DNA from: Desulfarculus sp.
GTDB lineage: Bacteria > Desulfobacterota > Desulfarculia > Desulfarculales > Desulfarculaceae
Length of the DNA: 64,000 nucleotides
Direction of reading: 5' to 3'
Assembly: GCA_016218705.1 (NCBI GenBank)
Contig: JACRDC010000037.1
Span: forward strand, 62,001-126,000
Of the stretch, positions 28,160 to 40,949 are shown one piece after another. The notes beneath the pieces were generated by a model that saw nothing but the letters and a program-made list of their open reading frames with translations, did no database searches and was not told the DNA's origin. Positions within the stretch are counted from its first letter, which is position 1. Each line of letters begins with the position of its first letter. The translations under genes were made by a program, and so were the position numbers.

Positions 28160-28226
28160 CCCCTACGAAATCCAAAGCAAAAACCGCTAGTTTCTTCGTA
28201 GGGGAGAGGTTTCTCCCCTCCCGTCT
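28160..28226. repeat. Degenerate REP-like element
   Basis: CCCCTACGAA...TTCGTAGGGGAGAGGTTTCTCCCCTCCCG; same design as 26205-26284 with compensated stem changes. Confidence 0.6.
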
Positions 28227-28263
28227 TGGTTTTCCGCTTAACTAGAGATTTTGGCGGGGCCAG

Positions 28264-28950
28264 TCAGGCGCCGGGGCCGTCCAGGCGGGCCAGCCAGTGG
28301 GCCATCTCGGCCACGTCGGCCTGGTATTTTTCGTAGAGGTCGTCGAAGACCACGGGCAGGCGCGCCTGAAAGTGGGCCAAGAGCGGCAGGATTATCTCGC
28401 GCATCTGGGGGTGGGAGGCCTTGGAGGCGCGCAGGTTGATGACGTGGCGCCATTCCCGCAGGTTGGCGGTCATGACGATCTCGGTCTTGAGGCTGTTGGG
28501 CAAGACGCTGCGGGCCTCCTGGGGCTTGGCGCCCAGGCGCAAGAGCTCCAGGTAGGCTTCCTCGGCCTGGGCCATGGCCGTTAGCCAGCGGTCGTGGGCC
28601 TGGGTGCCCGGGGGCCAGAACAGGGGCCGGATGACCGTTATCTCGCCGCCGAACTTGTCCTGGCTGTAGTTGGCGTAGCGGGTGGACTCCTGGCTGAAGG
28701 CGGCCAGGCGGTGGCGCACCAACTCGTGGGTGACGCCCCGGTCGCATACAAAGCGCACGCTGACGGAGGCGTGCTCGATGACGCTGTGGTGCCCCGAGGC
28801 GATGATGCGCCGCACGAAGCCCTGGGCCGACTGCTCGCTGATGTGCTCCTCGGACTTGTAACAGGTGCGGCCGGCCAACTCCAGGTTGGCCAGCATGGCC
28901 CGGCCCTCGGGCATGAAGAGTATCTCGTGGCTGGGGGCGATGACCTTCAA
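28264..28950 (-). CDS. thyX: Flavin-dependent thymidylate synthase (TTG start likely)
   Basis: SGHHSVIEHASVSVRFVCDRGVTHELVRHRLAAFSQESTRYANYS (ThyX RHR motif region). Confidence 0.94.
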   Translation of the reverse strand: MKVIAPSHEILFMPEGRAMLANLELAGRTCYKSEEHISEQSAQGFVRRIIASGHHSVIEHASVSVRFVCDRGVTHELVRHRLAAFSQESTRYANYSQDKFGGEITVIRPLFWPPGTQAHDRWLTAMAQAEEAYLELLRLGAKPQEARSVLPNSLKTEIVMTANLREWRHVINLRASKASHPQMREIILPLLAHFQARLPVVFDDLYEKYQADVAEMAHWLARLDGPGA

Positions 28951-28994
28951 GGCCGCCCTTTCTTGGCTGCCGCCCGCTAGCGGGCCGGCCCCGG

Positions 28995-30467
28995 CTAGCC
29001 CTTGCGGGTGCTCAGGTACTTGTTGATGTAGGGGGTGTCCACCTGCCTGAGCAGCCTCTCCATGGGCGCCCAGTCCGGCCCCACGGCCTTTTCGGCTTGC
29101 AGCACCAACTGCACCTGCAGGCGCAGGTCGGCGCGCACCCGGGCCACCAGGTCCCGGCTGAGCTGCTGGCGCAGGACCTTGGCCTGGGCCGGGGCCAGGG
29201 GTGCTGGTGCGGCCACGCCGGCCTGGGCCGAGGCCGTGGCCGCCGAGGCCGGCAGCGGGGCCAGCGGCCTGGGGAGGCCCGGGCTCAGTTCCGGGGCCAC
29301 GCCGGCGGCGGGACCACGGAAGCCCACCGGCGGCACCACCAGGGTGGCCGCCGTGGCCGTGGGCGGCGGTCCGGGGCGCTGCTCGGGGGCGGTGAGGATG
29401 CTGAGCGCCAGCCGCAGTATCCGCTCGGCGATGACCGCCTCGGCCTGGTGCTTGGGTAGGGCCGGGTCGTCGAAAAGCTGCTCGGCCCCCTCCTCGCTGA
29501 TCGTCTGCCCGGCGGGCAGTTGCTTGATGTCGCCCAGGACCAGCCAGCGCACCCGCAGGTCGTTGACGATGCCCGCCCGGGACTTGGCGTCCAGGTAGCC
29601 GTCGCGCAGCACCTTGACCTCGTCTTCCAGGTAGGCCAGGGAGGGCGGCAGTTGGGCCAGCAGGTCCTGCACCGCCGCCGCCTGCACCGGCAGGGGCTTG
29701 CCCTGCTTGACCAGGTCCTCGGCCTCCACCAGCCGGCGCAAAAGGGGCAGATTTTGCCACAGTGGGTCGCCGGCGATGATCCGTACCAGGCTGTCCAGGG
29801 TCTTGCGCCCCTCCCGGCGGCCCATCTCCACGCCGTGCGTGGAGGTATCATTGATGGTCTCCAGGTACTTGCGCTCGCTGACCTGCCCCAGCTCCTCCTG
29901 CACGCTGTATTCCTTTTCCAGCAGGACGGCCTGGCCCTCGCCATAGGCCAGCCTGACGGTAACCTGGGTGCCCATGCGGCTGCTTGGCATCAGGTAGCTG
30001 CCCAGGTCCACCCGCCCCTTGCTGTAGATGGCCATGCCCGTGAAGACCGGCAGGGCCACGCCGTCCAGGAGCAGGTGGGGCACCACCCAGGCGTTGGAGC
30101 CCAGGCGGGTCAGGCCGAACTGGGTCAGTTCCAGGTTCAAGCCGCCCCGAACCTCCTTGGCCGCCGGCTCCTCGGGGCTGGGCAGGGCGCTGAACAGCCC
30201 GCTTTCCAGCAGCCCCTTGCGCATCTGGGCGGTGATTTCGGGGGTGAACAGGCGCACGTCGGGCAGGGCGGTTTCCTGGCCACCCATCTGCCAGGCGCGC
30301 TTGTCGTTAACCTGTCCCATGACCGCTTGCAGGCCGGCCTTGACCGGGGGCAGGGGCAGGTGGGGGCGTTCCTTGGCGGTGACCGTGGTGTAGGCGCAGC
30401 CAGCCGCCGCCAGCAGGGCGGCCGCCAGGGCGCAGAGCGCCAGACGCGGGGCTAAGGACGGCTTCAC
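28995..30467 (-). CDS. Large putative lipoprotein, unknown function (GTG start)
   Basis: Signal peptide with LLAAAGC lipobox; GGGAGGA RBS before GTG. Confidence 0.7.
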   Translation of the reverse strand: MKPSLAPRLALCALAAALLAAAGCAYTTVTAKERPHLPLPPVKAGLQAVMGQVNDKRAWQMGGQETALPDVRLFTPEITAQMRKGLLESGLFSALPSPEEPAAKEVRGGLNLELTQFGLTRLGSNAWVVPHLLLDGVALPVFTGMAIYSKGRVDLGSYLMPSSRMGTQVTVRLAYGEGQAVLLEKEYSVQEELGQVSERKYLETINDTSTHGVEMGRREGRKTLDSLVRIIAGDPLWQNLPLLRRLVEAEDLVKQGKPLPVQAAAVQDLLAQLPPSLAYLEDEVKVLRDGYLDAKSRAGIVNDLRVRWLVLGDIKQLPAGQTISEEGAEQLFDDPALPKHQAEAVIAERILRLALSILTAPEQRPGPPPTATAATLVVPPVGFRGPAAGVAPELSPGLPRPLAPLPASAATASAQAGVAAPAPLAPAQAKVLRQQLSRDLVARVRADLRLQVQLVLQAEKAVGPDWAPMERLLRQVDTPYINKYLSTRKG

Positions 30468-30691
30468 CGATTCCTCCCAGGCGGGCAAGGCGTTCCACGC
30501 GCCTTGCGCAGTAATGAGCACTGCCCGAGGCTATCCTTACTTGTACTGCCTTGTCAAGACATTAGGCCGCCGGGGCCGGCCGTGGCCCCTCAAGGTTAAG
30601 AGTAGGCCGCTTGGCCCCCTCTCCCTCATGACCATGGGGGAGAGGAGGCTAGAAGCTGGCCAAGTTGCATGCGGTTGACGAAAGTCCGCTC

Positions 30692-31963
<1,272 letters not shown>

Positions 31964-32156
31964 TTATCCCCCTCTCTGGGATGAATGGTTTGGCCGGCTG
32001 GCTACAGGCTATCCCCCGGGGAAGCTGGTGTCAAGGCGCCAGGCGCTTCATCGCCAAGGGCAAAAGGACCCTCCAGCCGCTACCAGCCCATGTTTTGGCA
32101 ATCATGTATAATAAAAATGCCTTGGCGGCGAGTACCAGGGCATATTGCGAGGTGGC

Positions 32157-32903
32157 ATGGGCTTTTTCGGTATCACCCTGCGCGGCAAGAAGAAGCGCGC
32201 CCTGGAGTTGCCCAGCCAGACGATGTTGCGCGACACCTGCCTGCGTCCGGGCCGGCAGGTGGAGCTCTTGCTGGTCACCGACGCCTGGGGCAACGATAGC
32301 GACGTGCGCCTGTCGCGCCTGCACGACCTGGATCAGCAAGACCGCCTGCTCCTGGCCCAGACCTTCCCTCCCCTGGGCCACCATAACGTGGGCCAGCTTT
32401 TGGAGATCACCTTCCTGATAAGGGTGGACGACGTGCCCGGCGGCCGCCGCCTGCGGGTGGGCTACAAATCGCCCCTGAAGGCGGTGCATAACGACTACCT
32501 GGTGCGCCCGGGGCTGCGCGGGGACGTGCTGGTGGTGGACGGCCCCCAGGTCTTGAGCAAGTTCACCCTGCGCCGCCACTACCGCCTGCCCGCCGATCTG
32601 GCCCAGGACCTGGAGGTGTTCCTGATGCCCTGGCGGGTGCAGGTGCGTCTGTTGGACATCTCGGTGGGAGGGATGCGCTTCAGCCATCCCCGGGCCCGGC
32701 ACCTGAGCGTGGGCGAGGGCGTGGACCTCCTTTTGATTTGCGGCAGCCTGGGCATCCCCGTGGAGGGCAAGGTGGTGCGCAACGGCAGCTTGGGCAGCCG
32801 CGAGGAGGCCATCCCCTTCACGGCGGTGAGGTTCAACCGCCTGGCCCCGGTCCACGAACGCCAACTGGCCAGCCTTATCAACGACCTCCAGCGCGGTACC
32901 TAG
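32157..32903 (+). CDS. PilZ-domain protein (YcgR-like architecture)
   Basis: RRHYRLPADL...VRLLDISVGGMRFSHP PilZ motif pair. Confidence 0.8.
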   Translation: MGFFGITLRGKKKRALELPSQTMLRDTCLRPGRQVELLLVTDAWGNDSDVRLSRLHDLDQQDRLLLAQTFPPLGHHNVGQLLEITFLIRVDDVPGGRRLRVGYKSPLKAVHNDYLVRPGLRGDVLVVDGPQVLSKFTLRRHYRLPADLAQDLEVFLMPWRVQVRLLDISVGGMRFSHPRARHLSVGEGVDLLLICGSLGIPVEGKVVRNGSLGSREEAIPFTAVRFNRLAPVHERQLASLINDLQRGT

Positions 32904-32964
32904 GCGGCGGCGCGTGGGGCCGCTGGGGGGTATAGTGAGACCTCCACACCCGGGAGCCAGACCA

Positions 32965-33624
32965 GTGACCACCTCAGCCGGCCTCAAGGACCCCTTCAGC
33001 GCCCTGTCCCACCTAGCCGGCGCCCTGCTGGCGGCCCTGGGCCTGACGCTATTGCTGACCTGCGCGGCGCTCCACGCCAGCGCCTGGCACGTGGTTTCCT
33101 TCGCGGTCTACGGCGCGGCCATGGTGCTGCTCTACATCTCCAGCGGCCTGTACCACGCCCTGCGCCTGAGCGAGCGGGGCACCCGGCGGTTGCGCCGCCT
33201 GGACCACATCATGATCTACCTGCTCATCGCCGGCACCTACACGCCGGTGTGCCTGGTGCCGCTCAGGGGACCCTGGGGCTTTGGCCTGCTGGCCACGGTC
33301 TGGGGCCTGGCCCTGGCCGGCATCGTGTGCAAGCTTTTTTGGCTGGAGGCCCCGCGCTGGCTCTCCACGGCCCTATACCTGGGCCTGGGCTGGCTGGCCC
33401 TGGTGGCCGTCTATCCCCTGGTCAAGGGCCTGCCCTGGGGCGGCCTGGCCTGGCTGGGCCTGGGCGGGCTGTGCTACAGCCTGGGGGCCGTGGTCTACGC
33501 CATGAAGCGCCCCGACCCCTGGCCGGGACGCCTCGGCTTCCATGAGATATGGCACCTCATGGTCATGGCCGGCAGCTTCTGTCACTTCTGGCTGATGTAT
33601 GCCTACGTGCTGCACCTGGGCTAG
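32965..33624 (+). CDS. Hemolysin III / PAQR-family membrane protein
   Basis: DPFSALSHLAGALLAALGL, GLYHALRLSERGTRRLRRLDHIMIYLLIAGTYTPVCL, GFHEIWHLMVMAGSFCHFWLM. Confidence 0.93.
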   Translation: MTTSAGLKDPFSALSHLAGALLAALGLTLLLTCAALHASAWHVVSFAVYGAAMVLLYISSGLYHALRLSERGTRRLRRLDHIMIYLLIAGTYTPVCLVPLRGPWGFGLLATVWGLALAGIVCKLFWLEAPRWLSTALYLGLGWLALVAVYPLVKGLPWGGLAWLGLGGLCYSLGAVVYAMKRPDPWPGRLGFHEIWHLMVMAGSFCHFWLMYAYVLHLG

Positions 33625-33646
33625 GGGCCAGGGGCAAAGTGAGGGC

Positions 33647-34435
33647 TCAGGATAGGGGCGGTGGCGGAGGAGCGGCGGGACCGGCGGGCTGGGGGTCGTC
33701 CAGGTAGAGCAGGGTGCCCCCCACCGCCGCCAGGGGCAACAAGAGCAGGTTGACCAGGGGCACCATGCCCATGAGGCCCACCGCCGCCCCGAAGCCCAGG
33801 CCCCTCAGGCCCAAACCACGCAGGTAGGAGAGCTTCTGCCGGAACCCCAGGCCCCGCCGGTCCAGGGGGTAGTCCAGGAACTCCAAGGCCAGGAAGCAGC
33901 AGGTGGAGGCCAGGGCCAGGACCGCGTACAAGAGGCTGCCCACCACGGGCAGCAGATTGAGCGCCAGGAGCAGCAGCATCACCGCGGCGAAGAGCGCCAG
34001 GCGCTTCAAGGCCTGGCCGGCCACGCGCGTGATCTCGGCCAGCCAGCCCTTCTCGGCCCAGCCTCCCGGCGCCTGCGGCGCGGCGAGCACCTCCACCCGG
34101 CGGGTCAGGGCCTCCAGGAAGGGCGAGGCGATAACTCCCCCCACCACGGCGAAGAGATAGACCTGCAAGACCAGGAGCACCAGCGCCACCAGGCCGGCCA
34201 GCAGGTAGTAGAGCACCTCCCACCACCAGCCCTCGCCCAGGGGCAACAAGGCCCGCACCCAGGCGCCGAAGCGGCTGTAGCCCAGCCAGAAGAATAGCGC
34301 GAACAGCCCCAGGTTGATGAGAAAGGGGGCCACGGCCAGGGGCAGCAGCCGTGTGTGGCCCCACAGAAAGGACCAGGCCTTGAGGGGGGCCATCAGCCCG
34401 CCCCGTGGTCCAGGTGGCAGCAGGGTGGAAGCCAT
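33647..34435 (-). CDS. EI24/CysZ-family membrane protein
   Basis: Multiple TMs; SPFLEALTRRVE, LEFLDYPLDRRGLGFRQKLSYLR. Confidence 0.82.
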   Translation of the reverse strand: MASTLLPPGPRGGLMAPLKAWSFLWGHTRLLPLAVAPFLINLGLFALFFWLGYSRFGAWVRALLPLGEGWWWEVLYYLLAGLVALVLLVLQVYLFAVVGGVIASPFLEALTRRVEVLAAPQAPGGWAEKGWLAEITRVAGQALKRLALFAAVMLLLLALNLLPVVGSLLYAVLALASTCCFLALEFLDYPLDRRGLGFRQKLSYLRGLGLRGLGFGAAVGLMGMVPLVNLLLLPLAAVGGTLLYLDDPQPAGPAAPPPPPLS

Positions 34436-34443
34436 GCAGGGGA

Positions 34444-35334
34444 TCAGTCGCCCGCGGGGGCGTAGAGGTACTGGGGGCCGCCCAGGGCCTGGGCCTGCTC
34501 CACCAGCGAGCGCAGCATGGACTGGCCCTCGTCCTTCAAGAGCTGCCTGAGCCAGCGCTCGCTCTTGTCGTGGGGCTTGACCAGCTTGGGCCGGCCGGGG
34601 ATGCCCCCCAGCCTGGCGGCCAAGGCCACGGCGTCGTGGAAGTTGCCTAGTTGGTCCACCAGGCCCAGCTCCAAGGCGCGTTTGCCGCTGAAGATGCCAC
34701 TGTCGGAGATGGCCTTGACCGCGTCGTCCTTGAGTTGGCGCGAGGCCACCACGTCGCCCAGAAACTGGCCAAAGAGGTCCTGGGTCATGCTGGTCAGCAT
34801 GGCCCGCTCCTCCTCGCTCAGGGGCCGGTCGGGGGCGCCGGCGCCCTTCAAGGCCCCGGTCTTGATGGTCTGCACCTTGAGCCCCAGCTTCTCGAACAGC
34901 CCCTCCAGGTTGGGGAAGCTGGAGATGACCCCGATGGAGCCGGTGAGGGTGCCGGGGTTGGCCACGATCTTGGTGCAGGGCGCGGCCACGTAATAGCCGC
35001 CGCTGGCCGCCACCCCGCCCATGGAGCAGACCACGGGCTTGACCGCCGCCGTGCGCTTGACCTCCTGGTATATCTCCTGGCTGGGGCCCACGCCGCCGCC
35101 CGGCGAATCCACCCGGAGCACCACGGCGCGCACCGCCTCCTCGCGCCGGAACTCGTCCAGGGCCTCCATGACCGCCCGCGCGTCGCTGATGACCCCCTTG
35201 ATCTCCACCACCCCCACCTTGTTGCCGAACAGGGGCTGGGGGTCGGAGCGGCCCAGGAGCACAAAGACCAAGGCAAAGGCCGCCACGATCAGGAGGCTGA
35301 TCCCGATCGCGGCGGCCATGGGGCGTTTCTTCAT
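34444..35334 (-). CDS. sppA: Signal peptide peptidase SppA (36 kDa type)
   Basis: VVLRVDSPGGGVGPSQEIYQEVKR, CSMGGVAASGGYYVAAPCTKIVANPGTLTGSIGVI. Confidence 0.95.
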   Translation of the reverse strand: MKKRPMAAAIGISLLIVAAFALVFVLLGRSDPQPLFGNKVGVVEIKGVISDARAVMEALDEFRREEAVRAVVLRVDSPGGGVGPSQEIYQEVKRTAAVKPVVCSMGGVAASGGYYVAAPCTKIVANPGTLTGSIGVISSFPNLEGLFEKLGLKVQTIKTGALKGAGAPDRPLSEEERAMLTSMTQDLFGQFLGDVVASRQLKDDAVKAISDSGIFSGKRALELGLVDQLGNFHDAVALAARLGGIPGRPKLVKPHDKSERWLRQLLKDEGQSMLRSLVEQAQALGGPQYLYAPAGD

Positions 35335-35355
35335 GCTGTCAGCCAGGGCGAGGCC

Positions 35356-37158
<1,803 letters not shown>

Positions 37159-37472
37159 CTCAAGTGCCTTGTGAATTTGGTTAATTTAGCCAACATGCCA
37201 ACACCCACCCCAGCCGCCCCCTTGGCGGCCGGTGGTCCCGCTGGCGGTAAACTATGATTTCCTACCAGAAACACCAAGGGATTACAAGGATTTTTTGGCC
37301 GCGCACCGCGCCTGGCATGGCCGGGAGGGGCTATCCTACCAGCCAAGGCTGGCGGCTGCCGCCGAAGGCCCGCCGAAGTACATGCAAGGCGGGCAGGCGC
37401 CCCTCCGCCGCGTTTTCCCTGGCTGGCTTCATACCACCAGCGTTCGCCTGGGGGCAGGGGTGTTGGGGGCCG

Positions 37473-37931
37473 CTAGCGGGCTGACTTTAGCGGCGGCAGG
37501 ATGGGCCGGCCGTCGGGGTCCACCAGGGGCCGCTCCGAGATGGGCAGGGGCCCCTCGGGCACCACCGGCTTGACCGGACCCTGGCCGAAGGGCGGCTCGT
37601 CCAGCACCACCACCGGCGGCGGGGGCGGGACCTGGCCATCCTCGTAGGCGGTCACCACCTCCTGCAGCCACAAACGGCGGGCGCGGGCGGCCTGACGCAG
37701 GTCGTCGGTGTAGGCTTTTTGTTCGGCGGAGTAGAAGGCGGCCAGGGCCTCGCGGTAGCGCCCCTCGCGCAAGAGGTGCTGGCCGTAGCGGTAGAGGCTG
37801 ATGCCCTCGCCCATGCCAAAGAAGCGCTCCTCGACGGCCCGGGTGCCCATGGGCTCGGTGCCCTCGGCGCAGCCCGCCAGCCCCATGGCCAGGGCCAGCA
37901 GGCAACAGACTATGGCTGGACGTTGCTTCAT
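37473..37931 (-). CDS. Small putative lipoprotein
   Basis: MKQRPAIVCCLLALAMGLAGCAEG lipobox; TPR-like helix REGRYREALAAFYSAEQ. Confidence 0.7.
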   Translation of the reverse strand: MKQRPAIVCCLLALAMGLAGCAEGTEPMGTRAVEERFFGMGEGISLYRYGQHLLREGRYREALAAFYSAEQKAYTDDLRQAARARRLWLQEVVTAYEDGQVPPPPPVVVLDEPPFGQGPVKPVVPEGPLPISERPLVDPDGRPILPPLKSAR

Positions 37932-38138
37932 GTTTCGCTCACCGGCCTCGGGAGGCCTGGGTTGGAGGCGTGGTCCCTGGGAAATCATTGCCTGCCCGTG
38001 TAGCGGATGCAACCAATATGCCACCCGCCCCCGGCAAAGGGGGTGGCCAGCCAGGTCTTGGGGTAACGCGGGCGCGGATAGCCGCTGTCCGGACCATGGG
38101 GTGGCCCTGGCCAGGCTTTGGGCGCGGGTTGGGGCTGG

Positions 38139-38390
38139 TCAGCGGCGGATGGAAACCGCGGCGGCGGCGTCGCGCACGTGGCCGGGGCCGCCCTCGCTGA
38201 CGCGCTCAAAGGAGTATAGCCACAGGCTAAGGGCAAAAATCACCACCGCCACCCCCATCAAAATCACCGAGGTGCGCGGCACCCGTCCGTGAATCACCGC
38301 CCGGCCCAGCTTGCGGTAATGCTCCACCCCGGTGGAAGCCTCCAGGTTGGGCAGCTCGCACTGGGCTCCGTCTCTACCGAAATAGCGCAT
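38139..38390 (-). CDS. Small single-TM hypothetical protein
   Basis: TSVILMGVAVVIFALSLWLYSF TM helix; GGGGGATGTC before ATG. Confidence 0.5.
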   Translation of the reverse strand: MRYFGRDGAQCELPNLEASTGVEHYRKLGRAVIHGRVPRTSVILMGVAVVIFALSLWLYSFERVSEGGPGHVRDAAAAVSIRR

Positions 38391-38504
38391 GACATCCCCC
38401 CGGGGCAATAGGGGCTTGGAACCAATCATAGCTGACTATATCCCAGGAAAACCCCCCTTGGCAAGTAGATGTTTGCCGGGAGGCCGCCACGGCAGGGCGG
38501 GGCC

Positions 38505-39023
38505 TCAGCGTTGCCACAGGGTGCAAAGGGTGCGGCCGGCGTGGAGGGTGCCCAGGTGGGTCAGGCCCTGGGGCCGGAAGCCGGCGCCATAGACCAACAG
38601 CCGCCCTGGCCACTGGGCGGGCAGGCGGGCCTCCAGCCAGGCCAGGGGCTTGTCCGGGTAGATGAAGAGCAGGTCATAGGGGGCCAGGTCGGCCTGGCGG
38701 CAGTCGCCCTCCAGAAAGCTGGCCCTGGCCAGGCCCAGGTCCTGGGCCAGGCCCCGGCTGGTGGCCACCAGCCAGGGGTCGGCCTCGATGCCCGTGGCCC
38801 GGGTGAACAGCGAGGCCAGGAGCACGGCCCGGCCGTCGCCGCTGCCCAGGTCGGCCAAGTGGCCATGGCCGGCCAGGTCCACCTGCTCAAAAAGGTCCAG
38901 GAGCTCGCCAGGGTCGGAGCAGGCCCACATGCCCAGCGGAGTCATTTTGTAGGGCTGGTCCAGGCCCCGCTGGAAGCGCTCCAGGGCGGCCAGGATGGCC
39001 TGGGCCTGGGTGGGGGGGGTCAC
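38505..39023 (-). CDS. SAM-dependent methyltransferase-like protein
   Basis: LADLGSGDGRAVLLASLFTRATGIEADPWLVATSRGLAQ. Confidence 0.8.
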   Translation of the reverse strand: MTPPTQAQAILAALERFQRGLDQPYKMTPLGMWACSDPGELLDLFEQVDLAGHGHLADLGSGDGRAVLLASLFTRATGIEADPWLVATSRGLAQDLGLARASFLEGDCRQADLAPYDLLFIYPDKPLAWLEARLPAQWPGRLLVYGAGFRPQGLTHLGTLHAGRTLCTLWQR

Positions 39024-39463
39024 GGGCGGGGCGCCAGGTGCCGGCGGTGTTCCACCATGAGGCAGCGGTCCTGCACGAAGCCCATGCCGGCCTCCTGGGC
39101 GATGGCCGCCGCCTGGGGGCTTATGACGCCCTCTTGCAACCACAGGCCCTTGGCGCCCTTGGCCGCCGCCTCTTGGGCCACGGCGGCGGCGTGCTCCGAG
39201 GCCCGGAACACGTCCACCAGGTCCACCGGGCCGGGGACGTCCCCCAGGCTGGGATAGCATTTTTGGCCCAGGATGGCCTCTTCCTTGGGGTTGACCGGGA
39301 TGACCGTGAAGCCCTGGGCCAGGAGATAGGCGGCCACGCGGTGGCTGTCGCGGCTGGGGTTGGGCGACAGCCCCACCACGGCGATGACGCGGCAGGGTCC
39401 CAACATCTGGCGGACCTCCTCGGGGCTGGGGTGGCGGGGCTCCCCTGGCGGCGTCTGGCTCAT
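39020..39463 (-). CDS. CoA-binding domain protein (YccU-like)
   Basis: CRVIAVVGLSPNPSRDSHRVAAYLLAQGFTVIPVNPKEEAILGQKCYPSLGDVPGPVDLVDVFR. Confidence 0.93.
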   Translation of the reverse strand: MSQTPPGEPRHPSPEEVRQMLGPCRVIAVVGLSPNPSRDSHRVAAYLLAQGFTVIPVNPKEEAILGQKCYPSLGDVPGPVDLVDVFRASEHAAAVAQEAAAKGAKGLWLQEGVISPQAAAIAQEAGMGFVQDRCLMVEHRRHLAPRP

Positions 39464-39501
39464 GACCTGGGCTCCTTGGCGAGATGGGGTGCCCAATTCT
39501 A

Positions 39502-40119
39502 TCACGCCGTCTCGGCGGGCGGCAAACCCGGCCCGCCCCGCCGGCCGGGGCGCAGGCGCCCGATCAGGGCTAGGCGCATGGCCAACAGACGCGCCCGCCG
39601 GGGGGGCAGGCCTGGCAGCCAGGAGGCGGCCCAGGCCCCCCCGCTGGACAGGCCGCTCAGCAGGGGGTACAGGGCCAGGGCCGGGCCGGCCTCGGGCGGC
39701 GGCGTGGGCCGGGGGCAGGCCGCGCAGTCCGCATGCCCCTCGCCCCGTGCCTCCTGGTCCTGGCAGGCCGCGCAGTCCAGACCGGGAAAGTCGCAAAAAG
39801 CCAGCAGATAGCGCTCCAGGGCCAGGAGCCCCGCTTCCTCTGGGGGGGTGAGCCAAGGAGGGCACAGGGCCTTGAGCAAGGGGTCCAGGGCGGCGGCGGG
39901 CATTGCCGCCAGGTTGGCGGCGGTGGGCGGGGCAGGGGCCTGGCTGGCCGTGGCCACCCCTTGCCAGCCGGGCCTGGCCAGGGACAAAAGCTCCAGGCAC
40001 AGGCTGGCCGGGCCGGGGGCCGCCAGCGCCTCCTCCTGCCAGACCCAGGGCTCCAGGGGCTCTAGCCGCAGGCGGGCTGGCCCCAGATCAATCTCCACGC
40101 TGTCCAGGGGGGTGCGCAT
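39502..40119 (-). CDS. Hypothetical protein with Cys-rich motif
   Basis: CDFPGLDCAACQDQEARGEGHADCAAC; directly upstream of the CoA-binding gene on the same strand. Confidence 0.55.
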   Translation of the reverse strand: MRTPLDSVEIDLGPARLRLEPLEPWVWQEEALAAPGPASLCLELLSLARPGWQGVATASQAPAPPTAANLAAMPAAALDPLLKALCPPWLTPPEEAGLLALERYLLAFCDFPGLDCAACQDQEARGEGHADCAACPRPTPPPEAGPALALYPLLSGLSSGGAWAASWLPGLPPRRARLLAMRLALIGRLRPGRRGGPGLPPAETA

Positions 40120-40215
40120 GGGGGCAGCTTGCCAGGCCGCGTGGCCGCCGGCCAGGGAACTGGCACACCAACCAGCCGCTACCCCACGGGGGCCATGGAT
40201 GGCCTTGATCGCCGG

Positions 40216-40941
40216 CTATTCAAGAGAATGATAGATACCCGCCACCTCGGGGGTGTAGGCCTGGCCCGTGCCATATACGATCAGCGGCGGCTCCACCAGC
40301 AGGTTATGACCGCCGCCCTTGACGGCCTCGATCAGCGATAAACTGGCCGGCCGGCCGGCCCGGCCGTGCACCAGGCGCAGGCGCTTGGGGGTCAGGCCGT
40401 GCTCCAAGAGGCCGGCCAGGGCCTCGGCCAGGCGGCGGGGAGGCAGGCAGACGGCCAGGCGCCCGCCGGGGCGGAGCAGGCCAGCGGCCCGCGCCCAAAG
40501 GTCTGGGGCCTTGAGTGTCAGCTCGTGGCGGGCGGCGGCCCGGGCCGGGTCAGGGGGCAGGCGCCCCTGGCCGGCCCGGCCAAAGGGGGGATTGCTTATC
40601 ACCAGACCGAAGCCGCCGGCGGGCAGGGCGGGGTGGTCCTGGGTCAGGTCGTGCTCCAGCACCTGGCCGGCCAGGCCGGCGGCTTGGAAGTTGTGGCGGC
40701 AGCATTGGGCGGCGGCGGGGTACAGCTCCACGGCGCAATATGGCCCGGCCAGGCCCCGGGCGTGCAGCAGCAGGCACAAGGGCCCGCAGCCGGCCCCCAG
40801 GTCGGCCACCGGCCCCGTGGCCGCCGTGGCGAAGAAGGCCAGCAGCACGCTGTCTATGGAGAAACGGTAGCCCTGGCGCGGCTGGCGCAGGGTCAGGCGC
40901 CCCAGGCGGTCGGTGGTGAAGCCTTCCTCCGCCTGGGGCAT
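40216..40941 (-). CDS. tRNA1(Val) A37 N6-methyltransferase-like (TrmN6/YfiC) methyltransferase
   Basis: QPRQGYRFSIDSVLLAFF, DLGAGCGPLCLLL, VISNPPFGR motif. Confidence 0.87.
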   Translation of the reverse strand: MPQAEEGFTTDRLGRLTLRQPRQGYRFSIDSVLLAFFATAATGPVADLGAGCGPLCLLLHARGLAGPYCAVELYPAAAQCCRHNFQAAGLAGQVLEHDLTQDHPALPAGGFGLVISNPPFGRAGQGRLPPDPARAAARHELTLKAPDLWARAAGLLRPGGRLAVCLPPRRLAEALAGLLEHGLTPKRLRLVHGRAGRPASLSLIEAVKGGGHNLLVEPPLIVYGTGQAYTPEVAGIYHSLE

Positions 40942-40949
40942 GGCGAGGC

